Source: Providencia zhijiangensis
GTDB lineage: Bacteria; Pseudomonadota; Gammaproteobacteria; Enterobacterales; Enterobacteriaceae
Reading direction: 5' to 3'
Length of the DNA stretch: 64,000 nucleotides
Assembly (NCBI RefSeq): GCF_030315915.2
Contig: NZ_CP135990.1
Location: forward strand, 1,860,001 to 1,924,000
The notes below the pieces were generated by a model, which was not told the origin of the DNA, searched no databases, and saw only the letters and a list, made by a program, of their open reading frames with translations. Made by a program: the position numbers and the translations under genes. Below, in pieces: positions 48,524 through 58,504 of the stretch (its first letter is position 1; each line of letters starts with the position of its first letter).

Positions 48524-48646
48524 CCTTCTAAATAATTCGTGCTGTAGCAAGGCGGCAAATGAGCTAATCCCTAGGAACATACACAAGTTTGTAACTAGGG
48601 TTAGTGAGTGTAGCCAACACAGCTACGGTGCGAATTATGACGAAGG
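48524..48646. repeat. ERIC-like repeat B, overlapping the sodC 3' end
   Basis: About 123 bp with imperfect terminal inverted repeats CCTTC...AATAATTCG and CGAATTATGACGAAGG. Internally it has GCAAGGCGGC, AATCCCTAGGAACATAC and GTGTAGCCAACAC, like ERIC. Its right end lies inside sodC and contributes that gene's stop. Confidence 0.75.
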
Positions 48647-49168
48647 AATGATGCCGCAAGCCATTCTTGCCCCACCACCGCCCAACGCTTCTGGATGATC
48701 GGAATAATTATCCCCACCCGCATGCACCATCAGTGCGCGGTTTTGGACATCTTTCAAGGATTTTAATTTTGGCGCTAACACGCTGTAGGTAGCATTACCT
48801 TGGCTATCAACCACTAAGCCCGGTAAATCTCCGAGGTGGCCTGTTTTGTCATAAGGTCCTTTGTGAACCCCTGTTTTGGCTGGATCTAAATGTCCGCCCG
48901 CTTTTAATGCTGGTACGGTTTTACCGTCTTTTTCACCCGGTTCGCAACTTGGGTTTTCATGTACATGGAAACCATGCACGCCACCCGCTTGCAAGCCTGA
49001 GAGTTTAGGCGTGAAGAGTAATCCGTATTCAGTTTCAGAAATCACCACTTCACCAATAGCTTTACCCTCACCTTTGGCTGTCGCTTCTTTCAACTCTACC
49101 GTAGTTTGTGCCGCATACGCTGCGCTAGTTGTGAATAGTGCCGCTAATAAACATAATTTGAACTTCAT
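48635..49168 (-). CDS. sodC: Periplasmic Cu,Zn superoxide dismutase
   Basis: 177 residues from the ATG at 49168, which has GGAGG upstream; the upstream ATG at 49183 is less likely. Signal peptide LCLLAALFTTSAAYA. Copper and zinc ligands: HGFHVHENPSC, GGHLDP, GHLGDLPGLVVD and MVHAGGDNYSDHP; the disulfide cysteines in NPSC and ARMACG are present. It dismutates superoxide in the periplasm. The last residues PSS and the stop come from the terminal repeat of ERIC-like element B, replacing the usual short VIK-like end; the catalytic fold is untouched. Confidence 0.94.
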   Translation of the reverse strand: MKFKLCLLAALFTTSAAYAAQTTVELKEATAKGEGKAIGEVVISETEYGLLFTPKLSGLQAGGVHGFHVHENPSCEPGEKDGKTVPALKAGGHLDPAKTGVHKGPYDKTGHLGDLPGLVVDSQGNATYSVLAPKLKSLKDVQNRALMVHAGGDNYSDHPEALGGGGARMACGIIPSS

Positions 49169-49287
49169 ACTGCCTCCAGTCATTCACTGTGATTATTATC
49201 CTTAAGCTAAACGTTAGCATAATAAATGAATGAAAATGGGCGATTACTGCTTTTGTTATGTGAGAGCTATCGAATTATGAATAAAAA

Positions 49288-49307
49288 AAGAGCCCAGAGG
49301 GCTCTTC
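49288..49307. terminator. Terminator between topA and sodC
   Basis: AAGAGCCC / GGGCTCTT stem with a 3-nt loop; the A run (ATAAAAAA) to its left gives a T tract on the minus strand, the direction of topA. Confidence 0.8.
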
Positions 49308-49321
49308 TATATGATTTCAGA

Positions 49322-49348
49322 TTTGGCTTTGGCTTTGGCTTTGGCTTT
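49322..49348. repeat. Hexanucleotide tandem repeat (TTTGGC)4
   Basis: Four perfect TTTGGC units at 49322-49345 followed by a partial unit. A short tandem repeat downstream of topA and upstream of sodC; it could vary by slippage. No function assigned. Confidence 0.85.
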
Positions 49349-49381
49349 TATTTTGAACTTCATTACAGAATTCCAAACTAT

Positions 49382-49504
49382 TATTCTAAATAGTTCGCGT
49401 TAGAACAAGGCGGCTAGCGCGGATATCTCGGGGAGCATACATGAGTATGTGACCCGAGTAGCCAAGTGACGCCAACGCCGTTATCACGCGAAATATGACG
49501 AATA
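49382..49504. repeat. ERIC-like repeat C between sodC and topA
   Basis: About 123 bp with TATTC / GAATA ends, AGAACAAGGCGGC, a central imperfect hairpin (CTCGGGGAGCATACATGAGTATGTGACCCGAG in two arms), GCCAACGCCGTTATCACG and ATGACGAATA. It is the same subtype as repeat A and ends 2 bp before the topA stop codon. Confidence 0.8.
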
Positions 49505-49505
49505 A

Positions 49506-52124
49506 TTACTCTTTGGGTTTCCATTGCCCATCAACATAAAACGCACTCCACCCCGTCGCCTTGCCATCTTTCTCGGACGAAACATATTGCTGTTTTGTCT
49601 TGCGGCTAAAACGAACTACTGTTGGGTTGCCTTCTTCGTCTTGTGCTGGTGCTTCCGCTAAGTACGCCAGTTTTTCCGGTAGTCTGTCTTTAAATCGTTG
49701 CAGCTCTGCCACTAATGGCGCACGTGTTTCCCTCGATTTCGGGAAGGTGTTTGCGGCAAGGAATACACCAGCAGCACCATCACGTAACACAAAATAAGCA
49801 TCCGATTTTTCACACGGTAATTCTGGTAACGGTACTGGGTCTTCTTTCGGTGGTGCAATTTCACCGCTTTTTAAGATCTTGCGGGTATTTTTACACTCTT
49901 CGTTGGTGCAACCCATGTATTTCCCAAAACGTCCCATTTTTAGGTGCATTTCAGAACCACATTTATCACACTCAATCACCGGACCATCGTAACCTTTGAT
50001 GCGGAACTCGCCTTCTTCGATTTCATAGCCTTCACATGCTGGGTTGTTACCACATACATGCAATTTACGACCATTATCAATCAGGTAGCTGTCCATCGCA
50101 GTGCCACATTTTGGACAACGACGTTTTGCTCTTAAGGCGTTAGTTTCTGCATCGTCGCCTTCGAGGATGTTTAATACTTCATCTTCAGGGATCAGATTGA
50201 TGGTTTTCTTGCAGCGCTCTTTTGGTGGCAATGCATAGCCAGAGCAGCCTAAGAATACCCCTGTGGATGCGGTACGAATTCCCATATGACGTTCACAGTC
50301 AGGACAGATAATCGAAGTGATCACCATTGGGTTGGTACGCATGCCGCCTTCTTCTGGATCTTTTTCTGCGACATCAAGCTGCTTGCTGAAGTCAGAGAAA
50401 AATTCATCCAACACCGCTTTCCACTCTGCTTCATGATTCGCAACGTGATCCAGCTGGTTTTCCATGCGAGCGGTAAAGTCGTAGTTCATCAGGTCGTTGA
50501 AGTTTTCTTCTAAACGGTCTGTAACGATTTCACCCATTTTTTCCGCATAGAAACGGCGGTTTTCCACTTTTACGTAGCCACGATCTTGGATCGTTGAAAT
50601 GATTGCCGCATACGTTGATGGGCGACCAATGCCACGTTTTTCTAATTCTTTAACCAAAGAAGCTTCACTAAAGCGCGCTGGTGGCTTAGTAAAGTGCTGG
50701 CTTGGTAGTAATTCCAGCAGTGATAATTCAGCACCTACTTGAATCGCAGGTAATGTTTTATCTTCGTCATTTTTACGTAGTGCTGGCATGACTCTTGTCC
50801 AACCATCAAAACGTAACGTACGGCCTTTGGCTTTTAATTCGAAATCTCCCGCTTTCACCGTTAATGTGGTGGAGTCGTATTTTGCTGGGGTCATTTGACA
50901 TGCAACAAATTGATTCCAAATTAACTGGTAGAGGCGCTTCGCATCATTTTCCATGTCTTTCAGTGAATCAGGTAATACATCAACACTGGATGGGCGGATA
51001 GCTTCGTGCGCTTCTTGGGAGTTATCTTTACTGGTGTAAACGTTGGCGTCTTTTGGCAGATACTGAGCGCCAAAGTTATCGGAAATATAACCACGTACCA
51101 TGTTCACTGCATCTTGGCTCAAGTTCGTTGAGTCCGTACGCATATAAGTGATGTAACCCGCTTCATATAAGCGCTGAGCCATCATCATAGTTTTCTTCAC
51201 ACCAAAGCTTAAGCGAGTACTCGCCGCTTGTTGGAGTGTCGACGTGATAAACGGTGCACTTGGTTTACTGGACGTTGGTTTATCTTCACGATCAATTACT
51301 TGATAACGAGCTTTTTCCAGTAATTTAACCGCTGCTTCCGTTTGGACTTTATTAACAGGTTTAAAGGCTTTCCCCGCTTGGGAAGTCACTTCTAAACGTA
51401 AGTTAACGGCGTTTTTATCCGCTAAATCCGCATGGAGCTCCCAATATTCTTCAGGAACAAACGCTTTAATTTCACGTTCACGCTCAACAATAAGTCTTAC
51501 TGCGACGGACTGTACGCGTCCAGCAGATAATCCGCGCGCCACTTTTTTCCATAATAATGGAGAGACCATATACCCAACAACACGGTCCATAAAGCGACGA
51601 GCTTGCTGAGCATTAACACGGTCGATATTCAATTCGCCCGGACTTTCAAATGCTTGAGTAATTGCATTTTTAGTGATTTCGTTAAACACCACTCGGCTAA
51701 AACGAGAATCATCACCACCGATCACTTCACGTAAATGCCACGCAATAGCTTCCCCTTCACGGTCAAGGTCCGTCGCGAGGTAGACGTGGTCAGCATCTTC
51801 GGCTAACGCTTTTAATTCAGAAACCACTTTTTCCTTACCCGGCAGAATTTGATAATTCGCCTTCCAACCATGATAAGGGTCGATCCCCATGCGTTTAACT
51901 AACGCTTCTTGCGGATCCTTTTTAACTTTCTTTGTTTTGTCGGTCTTTGCTTTATCGGTAGATGAGCCTGTACTCTTTGGTGAGCCGGATTGTGAACCAG
52001 AGCCGCTTTTCGGCAGATCACGAATGTGGCCAACGCTGCTTTTTACAACGTAGCCACTGCCAAGATACTTATTGATCGTTTTGGCTTTTGCCGGGGACTC
52101 CACTATAACAAGAGCTTTACCCAT
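49506..52124 (-). CDS. topA: DNA topoisomerase I
   Basis: 872 residues (E. coli 865). Relaxes negative supercoils. Toprim opening [19 protein letters not shown], catalytic Tyr in [13 protein letters not shown], and C-terminal zinc ribbons ([27 protein letters not shown] with downstream cysteine pairs). Residues ~37-72 form a Ser/Gly/Lys-rich linker ([20 protein letters not shown], then [11 protein letters not shown]) longer and more basic than most. In E. coli topA neighbours cysB; here pepO, the transferase gene and sodC lie between. Confidence 0.97.
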   Translation of the reverse strand: MGKALVIVESPAKAKTINKYLGSGYVVKSSVGHIRDLPKSGSGSQSGSPKSTGSSTDKAKTDKTKKVKKDPQEALVKRMGIDPYHGWKANYQILPGKEKVVSELKALAEDADHVYLATDLDREGEAIAWHLREVIGGDDSRFSRVVFNEITKNAITQAFESPGELNIDRVNAQQARRFMDRVVGYMVSPLLWKKVARGLSAGRVQSVAVRLIVEREREIKAFVPEEYWELHADLADKNAVNLRLEVTSQAGKAFKPVNKVQTEAAVKLLEKARYQVIDREDKPTSSKPSAPFITSTLQQAASTRLSFGVKKTMMMAQRLYEAGYITYMRTDSTNLSQDAVNMVRGYISDNFGAQYLPKDANVYTSKDNSQEAHEAIRPSSVDVLPDSLKDMENDAKRLYQLIWNQFVACQMTPAKYDSTTLTVKAGDFELKAKGRTLRFDGWTRVMPALRKNDEDKTLPAIQVGAELSLLELLPSQHFTKPPARFSEASLVKELEKRGIGRPSTYAAIISTIQDRGYVKVENRRFYAEKMGEIVTDRLEENFNDLMNYDFTARMENQLDHVANHEAEWKAVLDEFFSDFSKQLDVAEKDPEEGGMRTNPMVITSIICPDCERHMGIRTASTGVFLGCSGYALPPKERCKKTINLIPEDEVLNILEGDDAETNALRAKRRCPKCGTAMDSYLIDNGRKLHVCGNNPACEGYEIEEGEFRIKGYDGPVIECDKCGSEMHLKMGRFGKYMGCTNEECKNTRKILKSGEIAPPKEDPVPLPELPCEKSDAYFVLRDGAAGVFLAANTFPKSRETRAPLVAELQRFKDRLPEKLAYLAEAPAQDEEGNPTVVRFSRKTKQQYVSSEKDGKATGWSAFYVDGQWKPKE

Positions 52125-52411
52125 ATTTACCTTTACCTACTATCAACGAAGGCGCATTTTTCTATTCAAATGCGCAAAATGAGAATCTCTTTTTTATATT
52201 GCGACAGAATCACAATATATCAATATTTTTTCGCACAATAATTTGTAACGAAACGAATTTTATCCATCAGTCACATTATTTTGTAAAGCATACAAATTGC
52301 TCTAGTTGACTGATTTTAACCACATAATGCAGTTTAGCCGCATTGAAAAACACACACTGTACCTGATAAAATGCTAGAAGCAACCAATTATTTTTTCAAG
52401 AGAGGCATTCT

Positions 52412-52669
52412 ATGAACAATGAGATTCAAACTATTTCAAAGCAAGAACTGCTTGAAAAAGCCAACGAAATCATCAAAAACCACGATGAGTACCTTGATGG
52501 CATGTTCGTGGATAATGTCGAGCAACATCGCGATGTTTTAGTTTTCAAAGGCGAATTCTTCCTTGATGAAAACGGGATCCCATCCCTAAAAAGTCCAGCA
52601 GCTTTTAATATGTATAAGCATTTGGCGCACCTATTTTCTGATAAGTACCGACTGCAAGAATCAGAATAG
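52412..52669 (+). CDS. yciN: YciN family protein (DUF2498)
   Basis: 85 residues (E. coli 83). ISKQELLEKANEIIKNHD, VLVFKGEFFLDENGIPS and AAFNMYKHLAHLFSDKY match the YciN family across its length. Divergent to topA as in E. coli. An AGAGAGGCATTCT ribosome site precedes the ATG. Function unknown; the family is small and cytoplasmic. Confidence 0.93.
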   Translation: MNNEIQTISKQELLEKANEIIKNHDEYLDGMFVDNVEQHRDVLVFKGEFFLDENGIPSLKSPAAFNMYKHLAHLFSDKYRLQESE

Positions 52670-52676
52670 TCATAAA

Positions 52677-52707
52677 AAAATACCGGCTTTTATAGCCGGT
52701 ATTTTTA
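52677..52707. terminator. Bidirectional terminator, yciN / sohB
   Basis: AAAATACCGGCT / AGCCGGTATTTTT stem with a 5-nt loop between convergent genes. Confidence 0.92.
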
Positions 52708-52763
52708 AGGGTAGTTCAACATAAATATTGTGTCATGAATATTCAGTGAACATTATGGCTTTT

Positions 52764-53810
52764 TTATAAAAGCGGCTTTTGCCCACGCTGCCACCAGCGT
52801 AATAATAGCTTATCCGCACTCTCTGCAGCGCTACTGGTAAAGCGCTCTACCATTTTCTTGCTCATCACAAAACGGATGCTGATAATTTCTTTGGTTTCGA
52901 TTGCATTGATGATCAAATCATCACTAACACCAATTTGGTCAACGAGCCCTTTCTCTAGCGCTTGCGTTCCATACCAATATTCGCCTGTTGCCACCGCTGC
53001 AATATCAAGAGATGGACGATTTTGATGAACAAAGTCTTTAAACAGTTCGTGAGTTGAATTCAGATCTTCAACAAATTTCTTACGCCCCTGCTCTGTATTT
53101 TCGCCAAGCATCGTCAGAGTACGTTTATATTCCCCTGCAGTGTGCAGTTCCACATCCACATCGTGTTTTTTCAATAATCGGTGAATATTTGGAACCTGAG
53201 CGACAACACCAATAGAGCCTATAATAGAAAACGGTGCCGCAACGATTTTATTCGCGATACACGCCATCATATAGCCACCACTTGCCGCAACTTTATCAAC
53301 TGCAATTGTTAGCGGGATATTTTTTTCTTTCAATCGCATCAACTGAGAAGCTGCTAAGCCATAGCCATGGACTAAACCACCTGGGCTTTCTAAACGTAGT
53401 AAAACTTCATCTTGTTGATCCGCAACTGCCAGAATTGCACTGATTTCTTCACGTAAAGAGCTAACTTCACGAGCATCCATACTGCCTTTAAAGTCTAAGA
53501 CATATAAGCAAGGCTTTTTGACGGCTGTTTGCCCCATTTTCGCCCCGGCTTTCTCATTTTTAGACTTGGCTTTTTCCTGCTTTTTAAATGCCTTTGACCA
53601 CGCTTTTTGCTCAGAATCATTCATTTTGATCTGCTGCATTTGACGTTGGCGTTCACGGTAACTTTCACCTAGGTCAGTAATTTTTAACGCGCCTTTACTT
53701 CCTTGACGTCTCATACCTACGCCAAATACAAATACTGCAATCACAGCAATGGCGACCACAATGGTGACCACTTTTGCTAAAAACAGTCCGTACAAAGAGA
53801 AATACTCCAC
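52764..53810 (-). CDS. sohB: SohB, S49-family inner-membrane protease
   Basis: 348 residues (E. coli 349). An N-terminal membrane helix (VVTIVVAIAVIAVFVFGVGM region) and a signal-peptide-peptidase SppA-like domain. The catalytic serine is in KVAASGGYMMAC and the lysine in AGEYKRTLTM. E. coli SohB is a periplasmic-facing protease found as a multicopy suppressor of htrA loss. A charged, lysine-rich linker (MNDSEQKAWSKAFKKQEK) precedes the catalytic domain. Confidence 0.95.
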   Translation of the reverse strand: MEYFSLYGLFLAKVVTIVVAIAVIAVFVFGVGMRRQGSKGALKITDLGESYRERQRQMQQIKMNDSEQKAWSKAFKKQEKAKSKNEKAGAKMGQTAVKKPCLYVLDFKGSMDAREVSSLREEISAILAVADQQDEVLLRLESPGGLVHGYGLAASQLMRLKEKNIPLTIAVDKVAASGGYMMACIANKIVAAPFSIIGSIGVVAQVPNIHRLLKKHDVDVELHTAGEYKRTLTMLGENTEQGRKKFVEDLNSTHELFKDFVHQNRPSLDIAAVATGEYWYGTQALEKGLVDQIGVSDDLIINAIETKEIISIRFVMSKKMVERFTSSAAESADKLLLRWWQRGQKPLL

Positions 53811-53988
53811 AAGTTGATCCTTCTAATATTTAACGCTAATAAAAAAATGATCGCATGATTGTTCATAAACAACCAGTAAAAAAACTGTTATCAATAACCA
53901 CAGACATGAAACAAATGTGGTAAATTGCCCTCCCGTGCAATCTACGCGATGATAACCTTCAACGCGACTCATGACGATAGGAAAAATT

Positions 53989-54750
53989 ATGCTTCATTAT
54001 CAGCCTAGACAAGATCTTTTAAATGGTAAAACTATCTTAATTACTGGCGCTACCGACGGAATTGGTCAAGAAACAGCATTAACGTATGCACGCTTTGGCG
54101 CCTCTGTCATTTTATTAGGCCGTAACCCGCAAAAATTAGACGCGGTTAAACAGCAAATTATTGACTCTACCGGCACATCCGTAGAAACCTATGTGATTGA
54201 TTTACTGACTGCAACTGACGAAACTTGCCAAGTTATCGCTGACGATGTTGCCAAACAACACCCTTATTTAGATGGTGTATTACATAGCGCTGGCTTGCTA
54301 GGAAATATCGCACCAATCAGCGAGCAACCCACTCAACTCTGGCATGACGTCATGCAAGTTAACGTCAATGCGGGCTTTATGCTCACACAAGCATTACTTC
54401 CTTTACTAGAAAAAGCTCCTCGGGCATCGTTGATTTTCACCAGTTCAAGTGTCGGTAAACAAGGGCGCGCTAATTGGGGCGTTTATGCCGTTTCAAAATT
54501 TGCAACTGAGGGTTTAATGCAAGTCTTAGCCGATGAGTACCAAGGCACTGGATTACGCATTAACTGCATTAACCCTGGACGCACCCGTACCGCTATGCGT
54601 GCAGGCGCTGCACCCGGTGAAGATCCAATGACCTTAAAAACACCTGCCGATATTATGCCGACTTATCTATACTTAATGGGTGATGATAGCGCCGAGCAAA
54701 CAGGAACCAGCGTGGACGCTCAGCCCAATTTAAAACCGATTAAAGCTTAA
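53989..54750 (+). CDS. yciK: YciK, short-chain dehydrogenase/reductase
   Basis: 253 residues from the ATG at 53989 (AGGAAAAATT upstream), aligned with E. coli YciK. NAD(P) motif TGATDGIGQETAL, NNAG variant HSAGLLG, catalytic Ser in TSSSVGKQG and Tyr-x3-Lys in YAVSKFATEG. Substrate unknown. btuR follows after 23 bp, as in E. coli, so they are probably co-transcribed. An ATG at 53971 in frame is less likely. Confidence 0.94.
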   Translation: MLHYQPRQDLLNGKTILITGATDGIGQETALTYARFGASVILLGRNPQKLDAVKQQIIDSTGTSVETYVIDLLTATDETCQVIADDVAKQHPYLDGVLHSAGLLGNIAPISEQPTQLWHDVMQVNVNAGFMLTQALLPLLEKAPRASLIFTSSSVGKQGRANWGVYAVSKFATEGLMQVLADEYQGTGLRINCINPGRTRTAMRAGAAPGEDPMTLKTPADIMPTYLYLMGDDSAEQTGTSVDAQPNLKPIKA

Positions 54751-54773
54751 AATCGACTGAAACGGAGCAAACC

Positions 54774-55364
54774 ATGAGCCAAGACCGACACGAAGAACGC
54801 CAACAACGTTTAAAGCAAAAAGTGGATGAGCGAATTGAAGCCGCCCAGTTGGAGCGAGGGATCCTGATTGTCTTCACTGGCAATGGAAAAGGAAAAACGA
54901 CGGCAGCATTTGGCACCGCTTGTCGCGCTGTCGGTCATGGCAAAAAAGTGGCAGTTGTCCAGTTTATTAAAGGGGGTTGGGACAATGGCGAACGCAATCT
55001 TTTAGAGCCTCACGGCGTCCCCTTTTATGTGATGTCCACAGGGTTTACTTGGGAAACGCAAAACAAGCAGACTGACACACAAGCTTGCCTTGAAACTTGG
55101 CAGCATGCAGTGGAATTATTGCAAGACCCTCAATATGACTTGGTGATCCTAGACGAGCTAACCTACATGGTCAGTTACCATTATCTTCCTCTTGCTGAAG
55201 TAATGAATGCATTAAGTTGCCGCCCTGAAAATCAATCCGTCATTATTACGGGTCGAGGATGCCACCGTGATCTATTAGATTTTGCCGATACGGTGACAGA
55301 AATGCGCCCTGTTAAACATGCCTTTGATGCGGGGATCAAAGCGCAAAAAGGGATTGATTGGTAG
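54774..55364 (+). CDS. btuR: Cob(I)yrinic acid a,c-diamide adenosyltransferase (CobO type)
   Basis: 196 residues, the E. coli BtuR length. P-loop TGNGKGKTT at residues 35-43; conserved VVQFIKGGWDNGE, DELTYMVSY and TGRGCHRDL. Adenosylates cobalamin and its precursors using ATP. It gives the cell adenosylcobalamin from imported corrinoids. Second gene of the yciK-btuR pair. Confidence 0.96.
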   Translation: MSQDRHEERQQRLKQKVDERIEAAQLERGILIVFTGNGKGKTTAAFGTACRAVGHGKKVAVVQFIKGGWDNGERNLLEPHGVPFYVMSTGFTWETQNKQTDTQACLETWQHAVELLQDPQYDLVILDELTYMVSYHYLPLAEVMNALSCRPENQSVIITGRGCHRDLLDFADTVTEMRPVKHAFDAGIKAQKGIDW

Positions 55365-55396
55365 CCACTGGCAACATACTCGTTAGCTGCCACAGG

Positions 55397-56317
55397 CTAT
55401 TTCGGTGCTACATCCAGTTTTAAAACCCCAGCACTAAAAATAGCGGCGGTTTGCGACAAGAATTGCAAATATTTTTGTCGCTCTTCAAGGCAATTATCCC
55501 CAGTTTCCCATTGGCTATAGAGCTCCGCCATATTCGATACGGCTACATGATATTGATTATAAAAGTTCTGTTTTTTTTCTGGGTCAGAGGATGCTCGGTA
55601 ATCTTGAATCAGTGTGTTCACTTTCATCGCGTACTGCTGGATTTGCTGATCTTCAAAAACAGGGAGTGTGACAAGATAGTCAAATGTTAAACTCACCGTA
55701 TTGTTTTGTACGGGTTCATTTTGACGCACAACCAGTTGCGTCATTTGCTTATCATCCGAAGAAATCGCCGTAATTAATTCTGAATAAGAGAAACACTTTG
55801 TTTTTATTTTACTAACTGTCGTTAGCGAATTTAATTCATCAGGGATCCGTGTTCCGATCGGGTAATCACAGTTGAATACGTTATTATCAATAATGAAATC
55901 ATCACTACTCTCAACTCTCCCTTTTACTCGATAATCACCCACAGTTAATTCCTGTATGGTTTTATTATGAATAGAGGGAATTCCATTATTACCGTATACA
56001 AAGCCATAAGAATAATAAAGATGCTTTTGGGGATTTAATATCCCCCCTTTATTACCAGGGTAAACCATAAAATAAATGTGCTGGCCTTCTCCGGTTGTCA
56101 TGGAATGCAAGCCTTGCTTTAAATACAAGCTACCCACTGACGCTTTCGGGATCACCATCAGTTTATTATCAATAAAAAAAGAATAATTTTCCGACGAGTC
56201 ATTACTAAAAAAGAAGCGCCCACTCTCTGAAGTATGTGGTTGATAAACATCACAACTTGTTATGCCAAAACTCAATAGTGCTGCATATTTCGCCGACTTT
56301 GCACATAACATAAACAT
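55397..56317 (-). CDS. Hypothetical lipoprotein, about 306 residues
   Basis: I do not recognise the family. The N-terminus (KYAALLSFGITSC) has a lipobox with Cys22, so the product is probably a lipid-anchored envelope protein of about 285 mature residues. The mature part is beta-rich with several cysteines (FNCDYPIG, KIKTKCFSY, TGDNCLEER), then a helical C-terminus. The first residues MFMLCAKSAK make the start uncertain; no strong ribosome site is visible. Composition is AT-rich, like the 450 bp upstream, while its neighbours btuR and rluB are ordinary core genes. This suggests a lineage-specific insertion between conserved blocks. Confidence 0.65.
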   Translation of the reverse strand: MFMLCAKSAKYAALLSFGITSCDVYQPHTSESGRFFFSNDSSENYSFFIDNKLMVIPKASVGSLYLKQGLHSMTTGEGQHIYFMVYPGNKGGILNPQKHLYYSYGFVYGNNGIPSIHNKTIQELTVGDYRVKGRVESSDDFIIDNNVFNCDYPIGTRIPDELNSLTTVSKIKTKCFSYSELITAISSDDKQMTQLVVRQNEPVQNNTVSLTFDYLVTLPVFEDQQIQQYAMKVNTLIQDYRASSDPEKKQNFYNQYHVAVSNMAELYSQWETGDNCLEERQKYLQFLSQTAAIFSAGVLKLDVAPK

Positions 56318-56769
56318 TAAAACCTTTTATTGTTTCATTATGATAAAAATAGATTAGATGGACGAGTTGTACAATATAAAAGCCTCATAATGTGACAGAT
56401 ACCTTATAAACTCTTGATTGGCGTATTTTAAGTTTTAAATATCAAAATAACAAAGAAGTAAAAGTAATAAGTGGAATAACCCAGCCTGTTTTTACTTTAT
56501 CGTTTTCTAGTCAAAAAAAGACAACCAATAAATAATAATTTAAGATTAGGATAGTTTATTTATATTATCGGAAATGATTGTTTGATTTTAAGTCAATTTT
56601 TCCATAACAAACCAATTGCTAGATAAATGAAAATTGAATGAATTAATAATTGAAGTATTCAAAAAGAGTAGCAGATTATTTCGCTATTCTATTTAACTGA
56701 AACAAAAATAAAAAGGCTATGGCAAATACCATAACCTTTATTTTTAACCATTCGAATAACGTTATACGA
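56318..56769. other. AT-rich intergenic region between lipoprotein gene and rluB
   Basis: 452 bp, very AT-rich, no open frame worth reporting. The right end holds the rluB terminator; the left part presumably carries the promoter of the minus-strand lipoprotein gene. I saw no repeat or RNA gene. Confidence 0.6.
56709..56747 (-). terminator. Intrinsic terminator of rluB
   Basis: AAGGCTATGG / CCATAACCTT stem with one bulge, and A/T runs on both sides; on the minus strand T-rich AAAGGTTATGG...CCTTTTTATTTTTG follows in the expected order. Confidence 0.75.
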
Positions 56770-57687
56770 TTAGATTCGAGTACGACGTTTAGCCGTTGGG
56801 CGTGAAGTTTGGCGCTTCGCAGCTGGACGAGATGCCACTTGAGTGTGACGTTTCACCGCACGGCGAATTTGGTTAGCTTTGATGCGGCGCTGATCGCGCT
56901 CAACAGACACTTTACTTTCTGTTTCAACATCTAGTTCAACTAACTCTCTTAAATAGTTAGTTTGCTCTAAACCTAATTCAGTCCAACCACCACGTGGTAA
57001 ACCTTTCGGTAAATCAATATCTCCGTAACGAACACGGATCAGGCGGCTCACTTGCACACCAACAGATTCCCATAGACGACGAACTTCACGGTTACGACCT
57101 TCAGTTAAGGTGACGTTATACCATTGGTTCATTCCTTCACCACCGCGATACGACACAGTTTTAAAGGATGCCGGACCATCTTCTAATTGCACGCCAGTGG
57201 TTAACTGACGAATTTTTGCATCCGTGATTTCACCAAATACACGTACTGCGTATTCGCGTTCCACTTCACGGCTTGGGTGCATTAAGCGGTTAGCTAATTC
57301 ACCATCGGTTGTAAATAACAATAAACCACTGGTGTTCACATCTAGACGCCCTACAGCAATCCAACGAGCCCCAGTCAGTTTTGGTAAACGGTTAAATACC
57401 GTTGGGCGACCTTCAGGATCATGGCGCGTGCACAATTCCCCTTCCGGTTTGTAGTACGCCATCACGCGGCAAATTTCTTTTTCTGGCTCTTTTATCGCTA
57501 AGACTCGACCATCAAGACGAATTTTTGTGGAGGCTTTGACTTCAACACGGTCACCCAATGTTGCCATTTTGCCATCAACACTAATGCGGCCTTCTTTCAA
57601 TAGACCTTCGATTTCTCGGCGGGAGCCATGCCCTGAACGGGCAAGAATTTTTTGTAACTTTTCAGTTTGTTGCGGTTTAGAACTCAT
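56770..57687 (-). CDS. rluB: RluB, 23S rRNA pseudouridine 2605 synthase
   Basis: 305 residues from the ATG at 57687, which follows GAGGATCTC; the frame is open 23 codons upstream but that part is not homologous. S4 RNA-binding domain at the N-terminus ([19 protein letters not shown]), catalytic Asp in [19 protein letters not shown], and [18 protein letters not shown]. The C-terminal tail is a low-complexity Arg/Lys/Pro/Thr segment ([20 protein letters not shown]), common and variable in this family. Confidence 0.95.
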   Translation of the reverse strand: MSSKPQQTEKLQKILARSGHGSRREIEGLLKEGRISVDGKMATLGDRVEVKASTKIRLDGRVLAIKEPEKEICRVMAYYKPEGELCTRHDPEGRPTVFNRLPKLTGARWIAVGRLDVNTSGLLLFTTDGELANRLMHPSREVEREYAVRVFGEITDAKIRQLTTGVQLEDGPASFKTVSYRGGEGMNQWYNVTLTEGRNREVRRLWESVGVQVSRLIRVRYGDIDLPKGLPRGGWTELGLEQTNYLRELVELDVETESKVSVERDQRRIKANQIRRAVKRHTQVASRPAAKRQTSRPTAKRRTRI

Positions 57688-57883
57688 GAGATCCTCAGCT
57701 GTCGCCTTCACAGGCGTCAAATAGCTTTTTGCACGATTAAAACACGTCTCACTCAATTAACAAGTCTTGCGTCATCGGCAAAAAGTGATGAATTTGAAAA
57801 CCTGCGCATTATACACAGGTTTATTGTGATCCCCTATGACTAATCGTCTTCCCTGAAAGAATGCACCTTCAAGGAAGACTGGC

Positions 57884-58504
57884 TTATTCAAATGGGGTTG
57901 GGTCGCCAGTTCCGACACGGGCGACAACTGGTGTGTCGTCGGTAAAATCAATTACCGTGGTTGGTTTTTGCCCGATGTAACCACCGTGGATCACTAAATC
58001 CACTTGTTTATCCAGTAAGTCGCGGATCTCTTCTGGATCGGATTGGGTAAAATCATCTCCCGGTAAAATCAAGCTAGTGGACATTAATGGCTCACCCACC
58101 GCTTCTAACAGGTCGCGGGCAATAGGATTTGATGGTACGCGTAACCCAATGGTTTTACGCTTTTCGTTCATCAAGCGACGAGGCACTTCTTTGGTGGCTT
58201 TTAAAATAAAGGTGTAGTTACCCGGCGTATTGTTTTTGATTAAACGAAATACGGTGTTATCCACATGGGCATAATTAGAGATTTCGGATAGATCACGGCA
58301 CATCAAGGTAAAGTTATGGTTTGAATCCAATTTACGGATACGGCAAATACGTTCTAGGGCATTTTTTTCTTCTAAACGACAACCAATGGCATAACCTGAA
58401 TCTGTCGGGTAGACGACAACACCGCCTTTATTCAGGATCTCAACGCTTTGGCTTATCAGCCTTGCCTGAGGGTTGTCCGGATGGATATAAAAAAACTGGC
58501 TCAT
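57884..58504 (-). CDS. yciO: YciO, YrdC/Sua5-domain protein
   Basis: 206 residues (E. coli 206). YrdC fold with GGVVVYPTDSGYAIGC, ICRIRKLDSNHNFTLMC and the nucleotide-binding region TIGLRVPSNPIARDLLE. Related to threonylcarbamoyl-AMP synthases that make t6A in tRNA, but YciO itself is a poor substitute for TsaC in E. coli. Same direction as rnm and rluB, as in E. coli. Confidence 0.94.
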   Translation of the reverse strand: MSQFFYIHPDNPQARLISQSVEILNKGGVVVYPTDSGYAIGCRLEEKNALERICRIRKLDSNHNFTLMCRDLSEISNYAHVDNTVFRLIKNNTPGNYTFILKATKEVPRRLMNEKRKTIGLRVPSNPIARDLLEAVGEPLMSTSLILPGDDFTQSDPEEIRDLLDKQVDLVIHGGYIGQKPTTVIDFTDDTPVVARVGTGDPTPFE

